From the NCBI GenBank assembly GCA_900556535.1, contig USPI01000052.1, positions 1-8,549 on the forward strand: a DNA stretch of 8,549 nt, read 5' to 3'. The DNA comes from an uncultured Eubacteriales bacterium (lineage in GTDB: Bacteria; Bacillota; Clostridia; Oscillospirales; Oscillospiraceae). Positions 1 through 5,509 of the stretch are shown here, piece by piece. Made by a program: the position numbers and the translations under genes. Numbering within the stretch: the stretch's first letter is position 1; every line of letters starts with the position of its first letter. Under the pieces are notes generated by a model. That model was given only the letters and a program-made list of their open reading frames with translations. It had not been told where the DNA came from and ran no database searches.

Positions 1-2536
1 ACGCACCGTTTAAAAGCGAGTCGCTGACGTAGTCGAGCCGGACGGTCAGCTTGCCGTAGGTCTTGCAGCCGGTGATGCTGCCACTGCCGAAGCCCACGAT
101 GCCGCCCGCGTAGCCGTAGTCGATACCGGCGCTTATGTTGCCGTTAAAAATGCAGTTTTCGATGCGTGCGTTTGCATTCTTGCCGACGATGCCGCCGACA
201 TAGTCGCCGCCGTTTATAACGCCCTCAACGGTGAGGTTTTTGATCGTTGCGGTGCGCTCGAGCGAGGAGAAGAGACCGACCTCGTTTTTGCTGCGCTCGT
301 CTATGAAAACGCCCTTTATGCTGTGCCCCTGTCCGTCAAGCGTACCGGCAAATTTGCTGTACATACCGATGGGGAACCAGCGGTTGTCTCTTATCGTGTA
401 GCCCAGAGCGGTCACGCCGCCGAGGTCAATGTCGTTTTTGAGCTTGACGGTCTTGCCCGCAAAGCTGTCCTCGCCGGTCTCGACAAGGTCAGCCAAGCCC
501 CAAAGGTCGTCAGCCGTTGCGATCTCATACACGCTTCCGCTTGCCTTGTCATACCAATCGTAGCTCTCCGTGGGCTTTGCGGGAAGCGAAATGGGGTTAA
601 ATTTAATGTTGTCGTATCTTGCGGCATAGCTCTCGGCATACGACTTTTCAAAGCTGTTAATCTCGATGTCATAGCCGTCAAAGAGCCCATCGGGGATGTA
701 TGCAAGGCTGTTGGGAACGGTCACGGATTTGAGATTGCGCTTGCAGGAGTCACGGTTTACATAGTGGCTCGTGAAGCAGAATTCGGAGATGCCGAGCGTG
801 CCGTCTCTGAGCGTAAGGCTCGTGCCTTCGGGCATGACGGAGGGAATATACTCCTTGTCGCCGCTGCCGACATAGGGGCCGAAATAGAGATATGCGACAT
901 TTCCGGCATAGACTATGCCCTCGAATTCTCCGGCCTTCCAAAGATCCTCATAGGTCTCCTCAAATATGGTTTCGGTGAAGGCGTCCGCCTCGACGGTTTT
1001 AACGCCGGGGATGTTGAGCGTCTTGAGTCTGCGCGCCTGATAGAACGCGGAGTTGTCTATCTTCTCAACGCTTGCGGGCAGCTTGAGCTCGATGATGCTG
1101 TTGCACAGCGAGAAGGCGGAAATGCCTATCTCCTTCACGCCCTCGGGCACTGTCAGCTCAAGACGGTAGCTTGAGCCTGCGCCGTAGAACATATAGTCTG
1201 CGACCTTCTCGGTATTTGCGGAGAGCTTCACGACCGTCAGCTCCTTGCAGAATGCACAGGCGCCGCTGATGCCGCTAGTGCTCTGATGGCCGCCCTCAAT
1301 GTAGCTTATGCTGTCGGGCAGCTCGAGCCAGAATATCTTCGTGCCCATGAAGGTTTCGTTGCCGATGGCGGTTACGGGCAGCTTTTTGCCGTCAATATCC
1401 ATGCTTGACGGTACGACGAGGATGGTCTGATCGCCTATGTACTTTGTGAGCATGATCTCGCTGCCGTCGTTTATGAGCCTATACTCCCATGCGCCGCTGA
1501 TGCTGTCCTTGCTCACGCGCTCGGCCTTGCAGACGGTGCAGGTGTATTTCGTGCTGCCGTCGGAAAGAGCCGTGCCGGCATCCCATGCGTGCAGCTGTGT
1601 CTCCTTTGCGGTGCAGCCGTCGTCGGTGCAGCTTCTGCTGTGGGTGGATGCACCGTCCGAGACCCAGTCGCCGTAGTTGTGATTTTCGGTGTCCGTGCCG
1701 AGCAGTGTGTTCACCGCTTTTTCGAAGTTGAGCATTCCGTAGCCGTAAAGACTGTCGTGACCCTTTTCGCCGAGGTCGGTGCAGGTGTCGCGCAGGAGCT
1801 TCTTAAAGCCGTCCTGATCCATGCTCGGGTCAATAGATTTTGCCATTGCCGCAAGAGCCGCCGCCTCCGGAGACGCAAAGGAGGTGCCGGAGCTGCGCTT
1901 ATAGCCGTTGGAGCTGCTGTCGGTGCTGACAACGCCTGCGCCGGGTGCGGTCACATAGACGCTCTCGCCGTACTGGGAGCTCGCGGCAAGAAGATTGTCC
2001 TTCGTGAGCGAGCCGACACCGATGACGGAATCGTAGGCTGCCGGATAGCAGGGGTTGCTGTTGCCGTCGTTTCCGGCTGCGACAACAACGATGAGCCCCT
2101 TTGAAACGGCATAGTCGCACGCGTCCTTGAGCGTCTGCGAAAAATCGTTCGAGCCGAGGCTCATATTTATAATGTCCGCACCGTTTGCTACGGCGTAGTT
2201 TATTGCTTTAACAACGTCGCTGACGGCGGCGTCGCTGGTCTTTGTGGATACCTTTATGGGCATGAGGCTGACGTTAGGCATGATGCCGGCTATGCCCGCG
2301 CTGTTGTTGGTGTTGGCAAAGATCATGCCCGCCACGAAGGTGCCGTGACCGTGATCGTCCGATACGGTCTCGGCGCCCACGTAACCGATCCTCGCGTTAT
2401 AGGGCTTTACGACCTTCGCGGGATCAATATCCTCGTGGCTCTCGCCGCCGCTTATGCCGTAAAGACCGCTGTCTATGACGGCGACAGTGACGCCCTCGCC
2501 GAATTGACCCTTGGCCCACGCTGCGGGTACCTTCAT
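1..2536 (-). CDS. S8 subtilisin-like peptidase, catalytic domain plus BspA-like LRR and GLUG-type repeats (3' end beyond window)
   Basis: Main body of a secreted or surface serine protease, separated from its signal peptide by an in-frame TAG at 2549-2551. Codons are numbered from the ATG at 2956, and the frame stays open to base 2 (codon 985). The subtilase domain spans about codons 137-410: Asp162 in AVIDSG, His204 in DHGHGTFVAG, oxyanion Asn296 in VVAAGND, and Ser359 in SSGTSFASP. A Cys-rich module follows at about 427-485 (CTDDGC and CTVC pairs), resembling small ribbon modules of Clostridia surface proteins. BspA-type LRR_5 repeats occupy about 500-775 (for example VTVPNSLAYIPDGLF). A beta-helix-like part with GLUG-type motifs (YVGGIVGKN, YAGGIVGFG) is at about 810-985. 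All catalytic residues are present and no second stop occurs. The first in-frame ATG after the TAG is at 2536-2534 (MKVPAAW). It has no clear ribosome binding site, so without read-through little exported product is expected. Family assignment is very secure; expression is uncertain. Confidence 0.88.
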   Translation of the reverse strand, partial: MKVPAAWAKGQFGEGVTVAVIDSGLYGISGGESHEDIDPAKVVKPYNARIGYVGAETVSDDHGHGTFVAGMIFANTNNSAGIAGIMPNVSLMPIKVSTKTSDAAVSDVVKAINYAVANGADIINMSLGSNDFSQTLKDACDYAVSKGLIVVVAAGNDGNSNPCYPAAYDSVIGVGSLTKDNLLAASSQYGESVYVTAPGAGVVSTDSSSNGYKRSSGTSFASPEAAALAAMAKSIDPSMDQDGFKKLLRDTCTDLGEKGHDSLYGYGMLNFEKAVNTLLGTDTENHNYGDWVSDGASTHSRSCTDDGCTAKETQLHAWDAGTALSDGSTKYTCTVCKAERVSKDSISGAWEYRLINDGSEIMLTKYIGDQTILVVPSSMDIDGKKLPVTAIGNETFMGTKIFWLELPDSISYIEGGHQSTSGISGACAFCKELTVVKLSANTEKVADYMFYGAGSSYRLELTVPEGVKEIGISAFSLCNSIIELKLPASVEKIDNSAFYQARRLKTLNIPGVKTVEADAFTETIFEETYEDLWKAGEFEGIVYAGNVAYLYFGPYVGSGDKEYIPSVMPEGTSLTLRDGTLGISEFCFTSHYVNRDSCKRNLKSVTVPNSLAYIPDGLFDGYDIEINSFEKSYAESYAARYDNIKFNPISLPAKPTESYDWYDKASGSVYEIATADDLWGLADLVETGEDSFAGKTVKLKNDIDLGGVTALGYTIRDNRWFPIGMYSKFAGTLDGQGHSIKGVFIDERSKNEVGLFSSLERTATIKNLTVEGVINGGDYVGGIVGKNANARIENCIFNGNISAGIDYGYAGGIVGFGSGSITGCKTYGKLTVRLDYVSDSLLNGA

Positions 2537-2548
2537 GTTTTCAAGGTT

Positions 2549-2956
2549 CTACTGCGCGCCGTTTACATACAGCGTATCGTTTACCGCCGTATCCTCAAGC
2601 ATACTCAGCTTGAAGTCGGGCTCGCAGTAATCCAGCGCCGTGTCTGGAATTGCGTCAAGCTGCTCCTGAGTTTCGGCGCGGTAAAGTCCGCTGCTCTCCG
2701 AAATGCAGGTCAGACCCTCCGCATAGCTCGCGTCGCGCAGCTTAACTATGAAGCCCTCCGCTGCGGCCGGTTTATTGTCGTTTACGATGTCCGTCTGAGA
2801 GCGTATCTCGGACAGAGCATCTTCGTTTGCGGGCTTTCCGCTTGGTGCCGCGTCATTCGGTGCATCGCGTGTTATTGCACCAAACGGTATAAGCGCGAGC
2901 ACCAGGACCGCGACCAGCATTATAGCCAGCAATCCTCTGAGTCTTTTGTTTTTCAT
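2549..2956 (-). pseudogene. N-terminal fragment of the same S8 peptidase: signal peptide and propeptide, ended by in-frame amber
   Basis: 135 residues. The ATG at 2956 is preceded by AGGAGG (2966-2961) with a 4-nt spacer. Residues 1-29 form a classical signal peptide: a basic MKNKRLR start, a long hydrophobic core of Leu/Val/Ala, then a small-residue region. Residues about 30-130 look like an inhibitor-type propeptide (GFIVKLRD near 69, then YRAETQEQLDAI and YCEPDFKLSM), as in exported subtilases. The fragment ends NDTLYVNGAQ-stop. The next codons in the same frame read NLENMKVPAAW, so the TAG replaces the Trp of the family's usual QWxL..I..AW linker. A TGG to TAG point change is the simplest cause. 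Alternatives are a sequencing or assembly error, amber suppression, or an alternative genetic code. No indel is needed, because both halves share one frame. Confidence 0.8.
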
Positions 2957-2992
2957 GTTTCCTCCTATATGTTAACAAAATTTGCGCACATT

Positions 2993-3027
2993 TGAAATGC
3001 GCCACGCAAACGGCATGGCGCATTTCA
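2993..3027 (-). terminator. Stem-loop after the csoR pair, weak terminator candidate
   Basis: Perfect 12-bp arms (2993-3004 and 3016-3027, core TGAAATGCGCCA) close an 11-nt loop. One arm contains the TGA stop of the second CsoR gene. There is no long T-run after the hairpin on the minus strand, so termination may be partial. Some csoR transcripts could then continue into the protease gene, whose own promoter is not obvious in the 68-nt gap. Confidence 0.45.
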
Positions 3028-3330
3028 GCCCTCGTATTCTTCGACCTCGTTCAAAAGCGACAGCAGGGAGGAGATGTATTCCTCGCAGACTGCGTCGTTT
3101 TTAACCTCGTTTCCGAGCTGGGTCAGTATGACGTCCTTGGCGATGAGCTTCATAAGACTGCCCACGGCGGCATTTGCCGCTGCATACTGGGTGAGTGCGT
3201 CAAGGTCTCTCGGACTTTCCTCCAGCATCTTGGAAACCGTTTTCAGTTGGCCGATTATTTTTGCGAGCCGTATTTGGGCGTCCTGTGCCGCCCTTTGGCT
3301 GAGCGAAACCGAATAGAGTCTTTCTTCCAT
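3025..3330 (-). CDS. CsoR/RcnR-family (DUF156) regulator paralog lacking the metal ligands
   Basis: 101 aa, all-helical, of a size typical for CsoR proteins. It aligns with its upstream neighbour across the DNA-binding and tetramer core: RLAKIIGQLKTVSKMLEE here against RLARAAGHLEYVRRMVEE, then DLDALTQYAAANAAV against DCTDVLMQLAAVRSA. The three first-shell positions that are Cys, His and Cys in CsoR are Asp42, Val67 and Gln71. The only cysteine is Cys82, outside the usual site. The start ATG at 3330 has GGAG (3341-3338) inside the last codons of the upstream gene with a 7-nt spacer, so the two are probably translationally coupled. It cannot bind Cu(I) or Ni(II) in the family's usual way. It may act as a partner subunit in mixed tetramers, or sense something else. 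Family membership is fairly secure; function is inferred. Confidence 0.82.
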   Translation of the reverse strand: MEERLYSVSLSQRAAQDAQIRLAKIIGQLKTVSKMLEESPRDLDALTQYAAANAAVGSLMKLIAKDVILTQLGNEVKNDAVCEEYISSLLSLLNEVEEYEG

Positions 3331-3334
3331 TGGC

Positions 3335-3649
3335 TTACTCCATAAATCGTTCTATTGCTTTGTTCAGGTCGTTTATGGCTTCCTCGTCGTTGCTTGCCAC
3401 CGCATCGACGATGCAGTGCTCGATGTGATCCTTGAGTATTATCTTCGCGGTGTTGTTAAGAGCCGATCTTACGGCCGCAAGCTGCATCAGAACGTCCGTG
3501 CAGTCCTGCCCCTCCTCGACCATGCGCCGCACATATTCAAGATGACCTGCCGCCCTTGCGAGTCTGTTCAGCACGGCTTTGGTATGGGTATGGCTGTGAA
3601 CGTGCTGATGCTCACCCGTGCCGTGAGTGTGGTCGCTGCTTACATGCAT
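3335..3649 (-). CDS. csoR: CsoR-family (DUF156) metal-sensing transcriptional repressor with His-rich N-terminus
   Basis: 104 aa. CsoR proteins are helical tetramers that bind GC-tract operators and release them on binding Cu(I) or, in relatives, Ni/Co, formaldehyde or persulfide. Here Cys50, His75 and Cys79 have the exact Cu(I) CsoR spacing (25 and 4 residues), seen in DCTDVLMQLAAV and KDHIEHC. Residues 1-23 form a tail with eight histidines (2, 7, 9, 14, 16, 18, 20, 22), which could bind extra metal. The ATG at 3649 has a purine-rich GAAGGGG ribosome binding site about 7 nt upstream. The stop is 4 nt before the next CsoR paralog. A promoter at 3722-3694 carries a CsoR-type operator, so autoregulation is likely. 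No copper ATPase or chaperone gene is visible nearby, so the controlled target is uncertain. The His tail leaves Ni/Co/Zn sensing open. Confidence 0.93.
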   Translation of the reverse strand: MHVSSDHTHGTGEHQHVHSHTHTKAVLNRLARAAGHLEYVRRMVEEGQDCTDVLMQLAAVRSALNNTAKIILKDHIEHCIVDAVASNDEEAINDLNKAIERFME

Positions 3650-3693
3650 AATTTTTCCCCTTCAAATCTTGATATAATATTGTCATTGAGGTC

Positions 3694-3722
3694 AATATAT
3701 CAGAACAAAATGCCTAATATAA
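3694..3722 (-). promoter_or_regulatory. Predicted leftward promoter of the csoR pair
   Basis: Reading leftward, a -35-like TTATAT (3722-3717) is followed by a 17-bp spacer and a TGn-extended -10, TGATATATT (hexamer 3699-3694). The start site would be near 3687, leaving a leader of about 38 nt before the ATG at 3649. The -35 overlaps the edge of operator 1. The -35 is poor by consensus, but the extended -10 compensates. Confidence 0.5.
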
Positions 3723-3740
3723 GCTACCCCGGGGGATATT
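3721..3740. promoter_or_regulatory. csoO1: CsoR-type operator 1
   Basis: AAGCTACCCCGGGGGATATT has the TACCC...GGGTA-like, G/C-tract pseudo-palindromic form typical of CsoR/RcnR operators. It is 18/20 identical to the reverse complement of operator 2 at 3773-3792. It overlaps the -35 of the leftward csoR promoter, where bound repressor would block initiation. The gene symbol is only a local label. Confidence 0.7.
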
Positions 3741-3772
3741 GCTTCCGAATTTTAAATAATTTTTTCGAAAAA

Positions 3773-3792
3773 AATATCCCCATGGGTAGCTT
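3773..3792. promoter_or_regulatory. csoO2: CsoR-type operator 2
   Basis: AATATCCCCATGGGTAGCTT is the inverted copy of operator 1, differing only at the two central bases. It ends within the -35 of a rightward promoter (TTGCGT at 3791-3796). The two sites are separated by 32 bp of very AT-rich DNA, giving a mirror-symmetric module. The symbol is only a local label. Confidence 0.68.
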
Positions 3793-3819
3793 GCGTTAAG
3801 AAAAAAACATGGCTATACT
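3791..3819 (+). promoter_or_regulatory. Predicted rightward promoter under operator 2
   Basis: TTGCGT (3791-3796), a 17-bp spacer and TATACT (3814-3819). The start site would be near 3826. Its position relative to operator 2 mirrors that of the csoR promoter relative to operator 1, which supports shared control by the same repressor. Confidence 0.45.
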
Positions 3820-3921
3820 GAAACCATCAATCAGATGCTTTAGGTCTTTTGTTTGCGAGCCTGTGCCGTTCCCCCTTGCGGCACGGGCTCACCCCCCCCT
3901 TATCTTCATGCAAGAAAATGC

Positions 3922-3951
3922 TTGCACGCACGGTATGCTTACTGATATAAT
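3922..3951 (+). promoter_or_regulatory. Predicted proximal promoter of the MATE gene
   Basis: TTGCAC (3922-3927), an 18-bp spacer and a TGn-extended consensus -10, TGATATAAT (hexamer 3946-3951). The predicted start near 3958 places the hairpin 3960-3983 at the very 5' end of the mRNA, about 50 nt upstream of the start codon. Confidence 0.6.
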
Positions 3952-3959
3952 AATCAATT

Positions 3960-3988
3960 GGACGCAGTCAGGCGGCTGCGTCCTTTTT
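3960..3988 (+). terminator. Intrinsic terminator directly upstream of the MATE gene
   Basis: Perfect 8-bp arms GGACGCAG (3960-3967) and CTGCGTCC (3976-3983), an 8-nt loop, then TTTTT. It lies only 6 bp before the AGGAG ribosome binding site of the pump gene. It would stop transcripts from the operator-controlled promoter. For the proximal promoter it would instead form a 5'-terminal stem. Confidence 0.75.
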
Positions 3989-4007
3989 ATGTTTAGGAGA
4001 TGATATT

Positions 4008-5375
4008 TTGATCCGCAAACGCTTCGACAGCGAGACGGTTTTCGCCGAAATGGAGCCAAAGCAAGCCGTGCGGTATATGGCTTTTCCGGCGATAGTCAGC
4101 CAGCTCATCGTCCTGCTGTATAATCTGGCGGACACCTTTTTCCTCGGACAGATAAACGACCCGTACATGGTCGCGGGCGTATCGCTCATTCTGCCGGTTT
4201 TCAACATAACCCTCGCGCTGGGCTGCCTTGTCGGTATAGGCGGCGGTGTGCTCATTCCGAAAATGCTTGCGCGGTATGAGCGGGAGGAAGCGGAGCGGGT
4301 GTTGGTGTTCTGCCTGCTGCTCGCGCTTATAATTTCGGCGGCGTTTTCCGTCGGACTGTTTGCGCTGCACTCTCCGCTGCTGCGTATGCTCGGAGCGGGA
4401 GAGAATACCTTTGACTACGCATGGCAGTATCTGTTCATGGTCGTTGTGCTCGGCGGCGTGCCGACAATAATGTCCAACGTCCTTGCAAACCTCATGCGCA
4501 GCATCAGCTATGCGCGCGAGGCGGGTATAGGCGTTGCGCTCGGCGGCGGTCTGAACATAATATTCGACCCGTTGCTGCTGTACCTGCTGCCGAGGGAGCA
4601 GGCGGTGTTCGCGGTCGGATTTGCCACGCTCATATCCAACATAATATCCTTTGCATACCTCATGTGGGTGCTCTGCAAAAAGCAGACCGAGCTCAAGCTC
4701 CGCCTTGAGTGGCCGCATCCGCAGAGGACAAGCGTCAAGGCGGTGTTCACCGTCGGAATACCCGGCGCCGTGGGCACGCTGCTGTTTGACATTGGCTACA
4801 TGATACTCGACAGGCTCATGACGAACTACGGCGATATTGCGATGGCGGGCATCGGCATCGTGCTCAAGGCCGAGCGCTTTCCGCTCCAATTCGGCATCGG
4901 GCTTTGTCAGGGCATAGTGCCGCTCATTGCTTATTGCTACGCGCGCCGGGACAGGCAGCGCATGAATAAAATAATCGGCTACTCCTGCGCACTCGGCGTT
5001 GCGGTCGGAGTCGTGAGCATAGTGCTGTATGAGCTTGCCGCGCCCGCGATAATCCGCTTTTTCATCCGCGATGCCGGCACTGTGGAGCTCGGCGCAAACT
5101 TCCTTCGCGCGAGAGCACCGGCGGCGCTGTTCATGTTCCTGTGCTTTTTCGTCGTGCATATCTATCAGGCGTTCGGGCGCGGCGGCACGGCGCTGTTTCT
5201 CGGCATAATGCGCTGGGCGATGCTTAACTTCCCGATGATGTTTATCCTCGACCGCGTTTTCGGGATGTACGGGCTCGTGTGGGCGCAGTTCACGGCGGAC
5301 GTTCTGGCGGCGATGATCTCGTGGATAATGTTCATAATTACGCTCAAGAAAACGGAAAAAGAATTTGCCATATGA
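4008..5375 (+). CDS. MATE-family multidrug efflux transporter (MepA/NorM-like)
   Basis: 455 aa inner-membrane antiporter that exports drugs or metabolites using a Na+ or H+ gradient. About 12 hydrophobic segments are visible. The N-terminal half opens with VRYMAFPAIVSQLIVLLYNLADTFFLG, whose pattern is typical of TM1 of MATE proteins. A second repeat starts near residue 245 (AVFTVGIPGAVGTLLFDIGYMILDRLM), matching the family's internal two-fold duplication. Length is normal and no key break is seen. The start is TTG at 4008, chosen because AGGAG (3995-3999) lies 8 nt upstream and no suitable ATG exists. TTG may hold expression down. The gene has a promoter and terminator-like hairpin immediately before it and its own terminator after it. 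It is divergent from the csoR pair. Substrate cannot be read from sequence; a link to metal or stress response is inference from context only. Confidence 0.95.
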   Translation: MIRKRFDSETVFAEMEPKQAVRYMAFPAIVSQLIVLLYNLADTFFLGQINDPYMVAGVSLILPVFNITLALGCLVGIGGGVLIPKMLARYEREEAERVLVFCLLLALIISAAFSVGLFALHSPLLRMLGAGENTFDYAWQYLFMVVVLGGVPTIMSNVLANLMRSISYAREAGIGVALGGGLNIIFDPLLLYLLPREQAVFAVGFATLISNIISFAYLMWVLCKKQTELKLRLEWPHPQRTSVKAVFTVGIPGAVGTLLFDIGYMILDRLMTNYGDIAMAGIGIVLKAERFPLQFGIGLCQGIVPLIAYCYARRDRQRMNKIIGYSCALGVAVGVVSIVLYELAAPAIIRFFIRDAGTVELGANFLRARAPAALFMFLCFFVVHIYQAFGRGGTALFLGIMRWAMLNFPMMFILDRVFGMYGLVWAQFTADVLAAMISWIMFIITLKKTEKEFAI

Positions 5376-5378
5376 TTT

Positions 5379-5409
5379 AAGCTCCGCAGCTACACGCTGC
5401 GGAGCTTTT
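5379..5409 (+). terminator. Intrinsic terminator after the MATE gene
   Basis: 12-bp perfect arms (5379-5390 and 5396-5407, core GCTCCGCAGC/GCTGCGGAGC) around the 5-nt loop TACAC, running into a short T-run (5406-5409). It begins 3 nt after the TGA stop of the pump. Confidence 0.88.
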
Positions 5410-5424
5410 GTCTGCAAACGAGGG

Positions 5425-5453
5425 TGTTCAAAGCCCGCCGTTTATGATATAAT
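5425..5453 (+). promoter_or_regulatory. Predicted promoter of the fhs operon
   Basis: TGn-extended consensus -10, TGATATAAT (hexamer 5448-5453), with a weak -35 (TGTTCA, 5425-5430) at 17-bp spacing. The start would be near 5460, giving a 50-nt leader before the ATG at 5510. A second TATAAT at 5461-5466 could serve as an alternative. Confidence 0.6.
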
Positions 5454-5509
5454 ATGAAAATATAATGTTTATATGTACAGCAAAATACCGAAAAGCGAGG
5501 AGGGCGCCG

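Larger units (their letters stand above)
3826..3988 (+). ncRNA. Putative structured leader or small RNA before the MATE gene
   Basis: This is the bulk of the 358-bp gap between the csoR pair and the MATE gene. A transcript from the 3791-3819 promoter would be about 160 nt. It contains a 12-bp stem (3857-3868 with 3879-3890, one U-G wobble) closing a 10-nt loop with five C, then a run of eight C (3892-3899), then a 6-bp hairpin TGCAAG/CTTGCA, and ends in a terminator at 3960-3988. No start codon in it has a ribosome binding site, and the one reading frame (about 3809-4003) has no protein-like character. It could be an attenuated leader of the pump gene or a free sRNA. I do not recognise a known riboswitch class. 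Confidence 0.4.

Noticed and set aside
323..1174. 283-codon plus-strand open frame, and others at 1437-1676, 1589-2104 and 2345-2995
   Set aside because: They are antisense to the subtilase-LRR gene, whose minus frame has clear domains. The plus-strand products show no family features or ribosome binding sites.
3670..3702. TGATATA...TATATCA inverted repeat in the csoR leader, considered as a Fur/PerR-like box
   Set aside because: Only the 7-bp outer arms match (3670-3676 and 3696-3702); the interior does not fit those consensus boxes, and the right arm is explained by the extended -10 of the csoR promoter.
3826..3988. Known riboswitch classes linked to efflux pumps (guanidine, Mn, Ni/Co, fluoride)
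   Set aside because: None of the conserved core motifs I know for these classes is visible. The leader is reported only as an unassigned structured RNA.
3809..4003. 64-codon plus-strand frame before the MATE gene
   Set aside because: It reads through the stem-loop, the C8 tract and the terminator, has no ribosome binding site and no protein-like composition. A structured RNA explains the segment better.
3993..5417. 474-codon minus-strand frame opposite the MATE gene
   Set aside because: Its product is His/Arg/Glu-rich and spans terminators at both ends. It is the antisense shadow of a GC-rich membrane protein gene.
5465..5509. Upstream in-frame ATG for fhs at 5465
   Set aside because: It lies only about 5 nt from the predicted transcription start with no ribosome binding site. 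The ATG at 5510 has AGGAGGG and gives the family's normal length.
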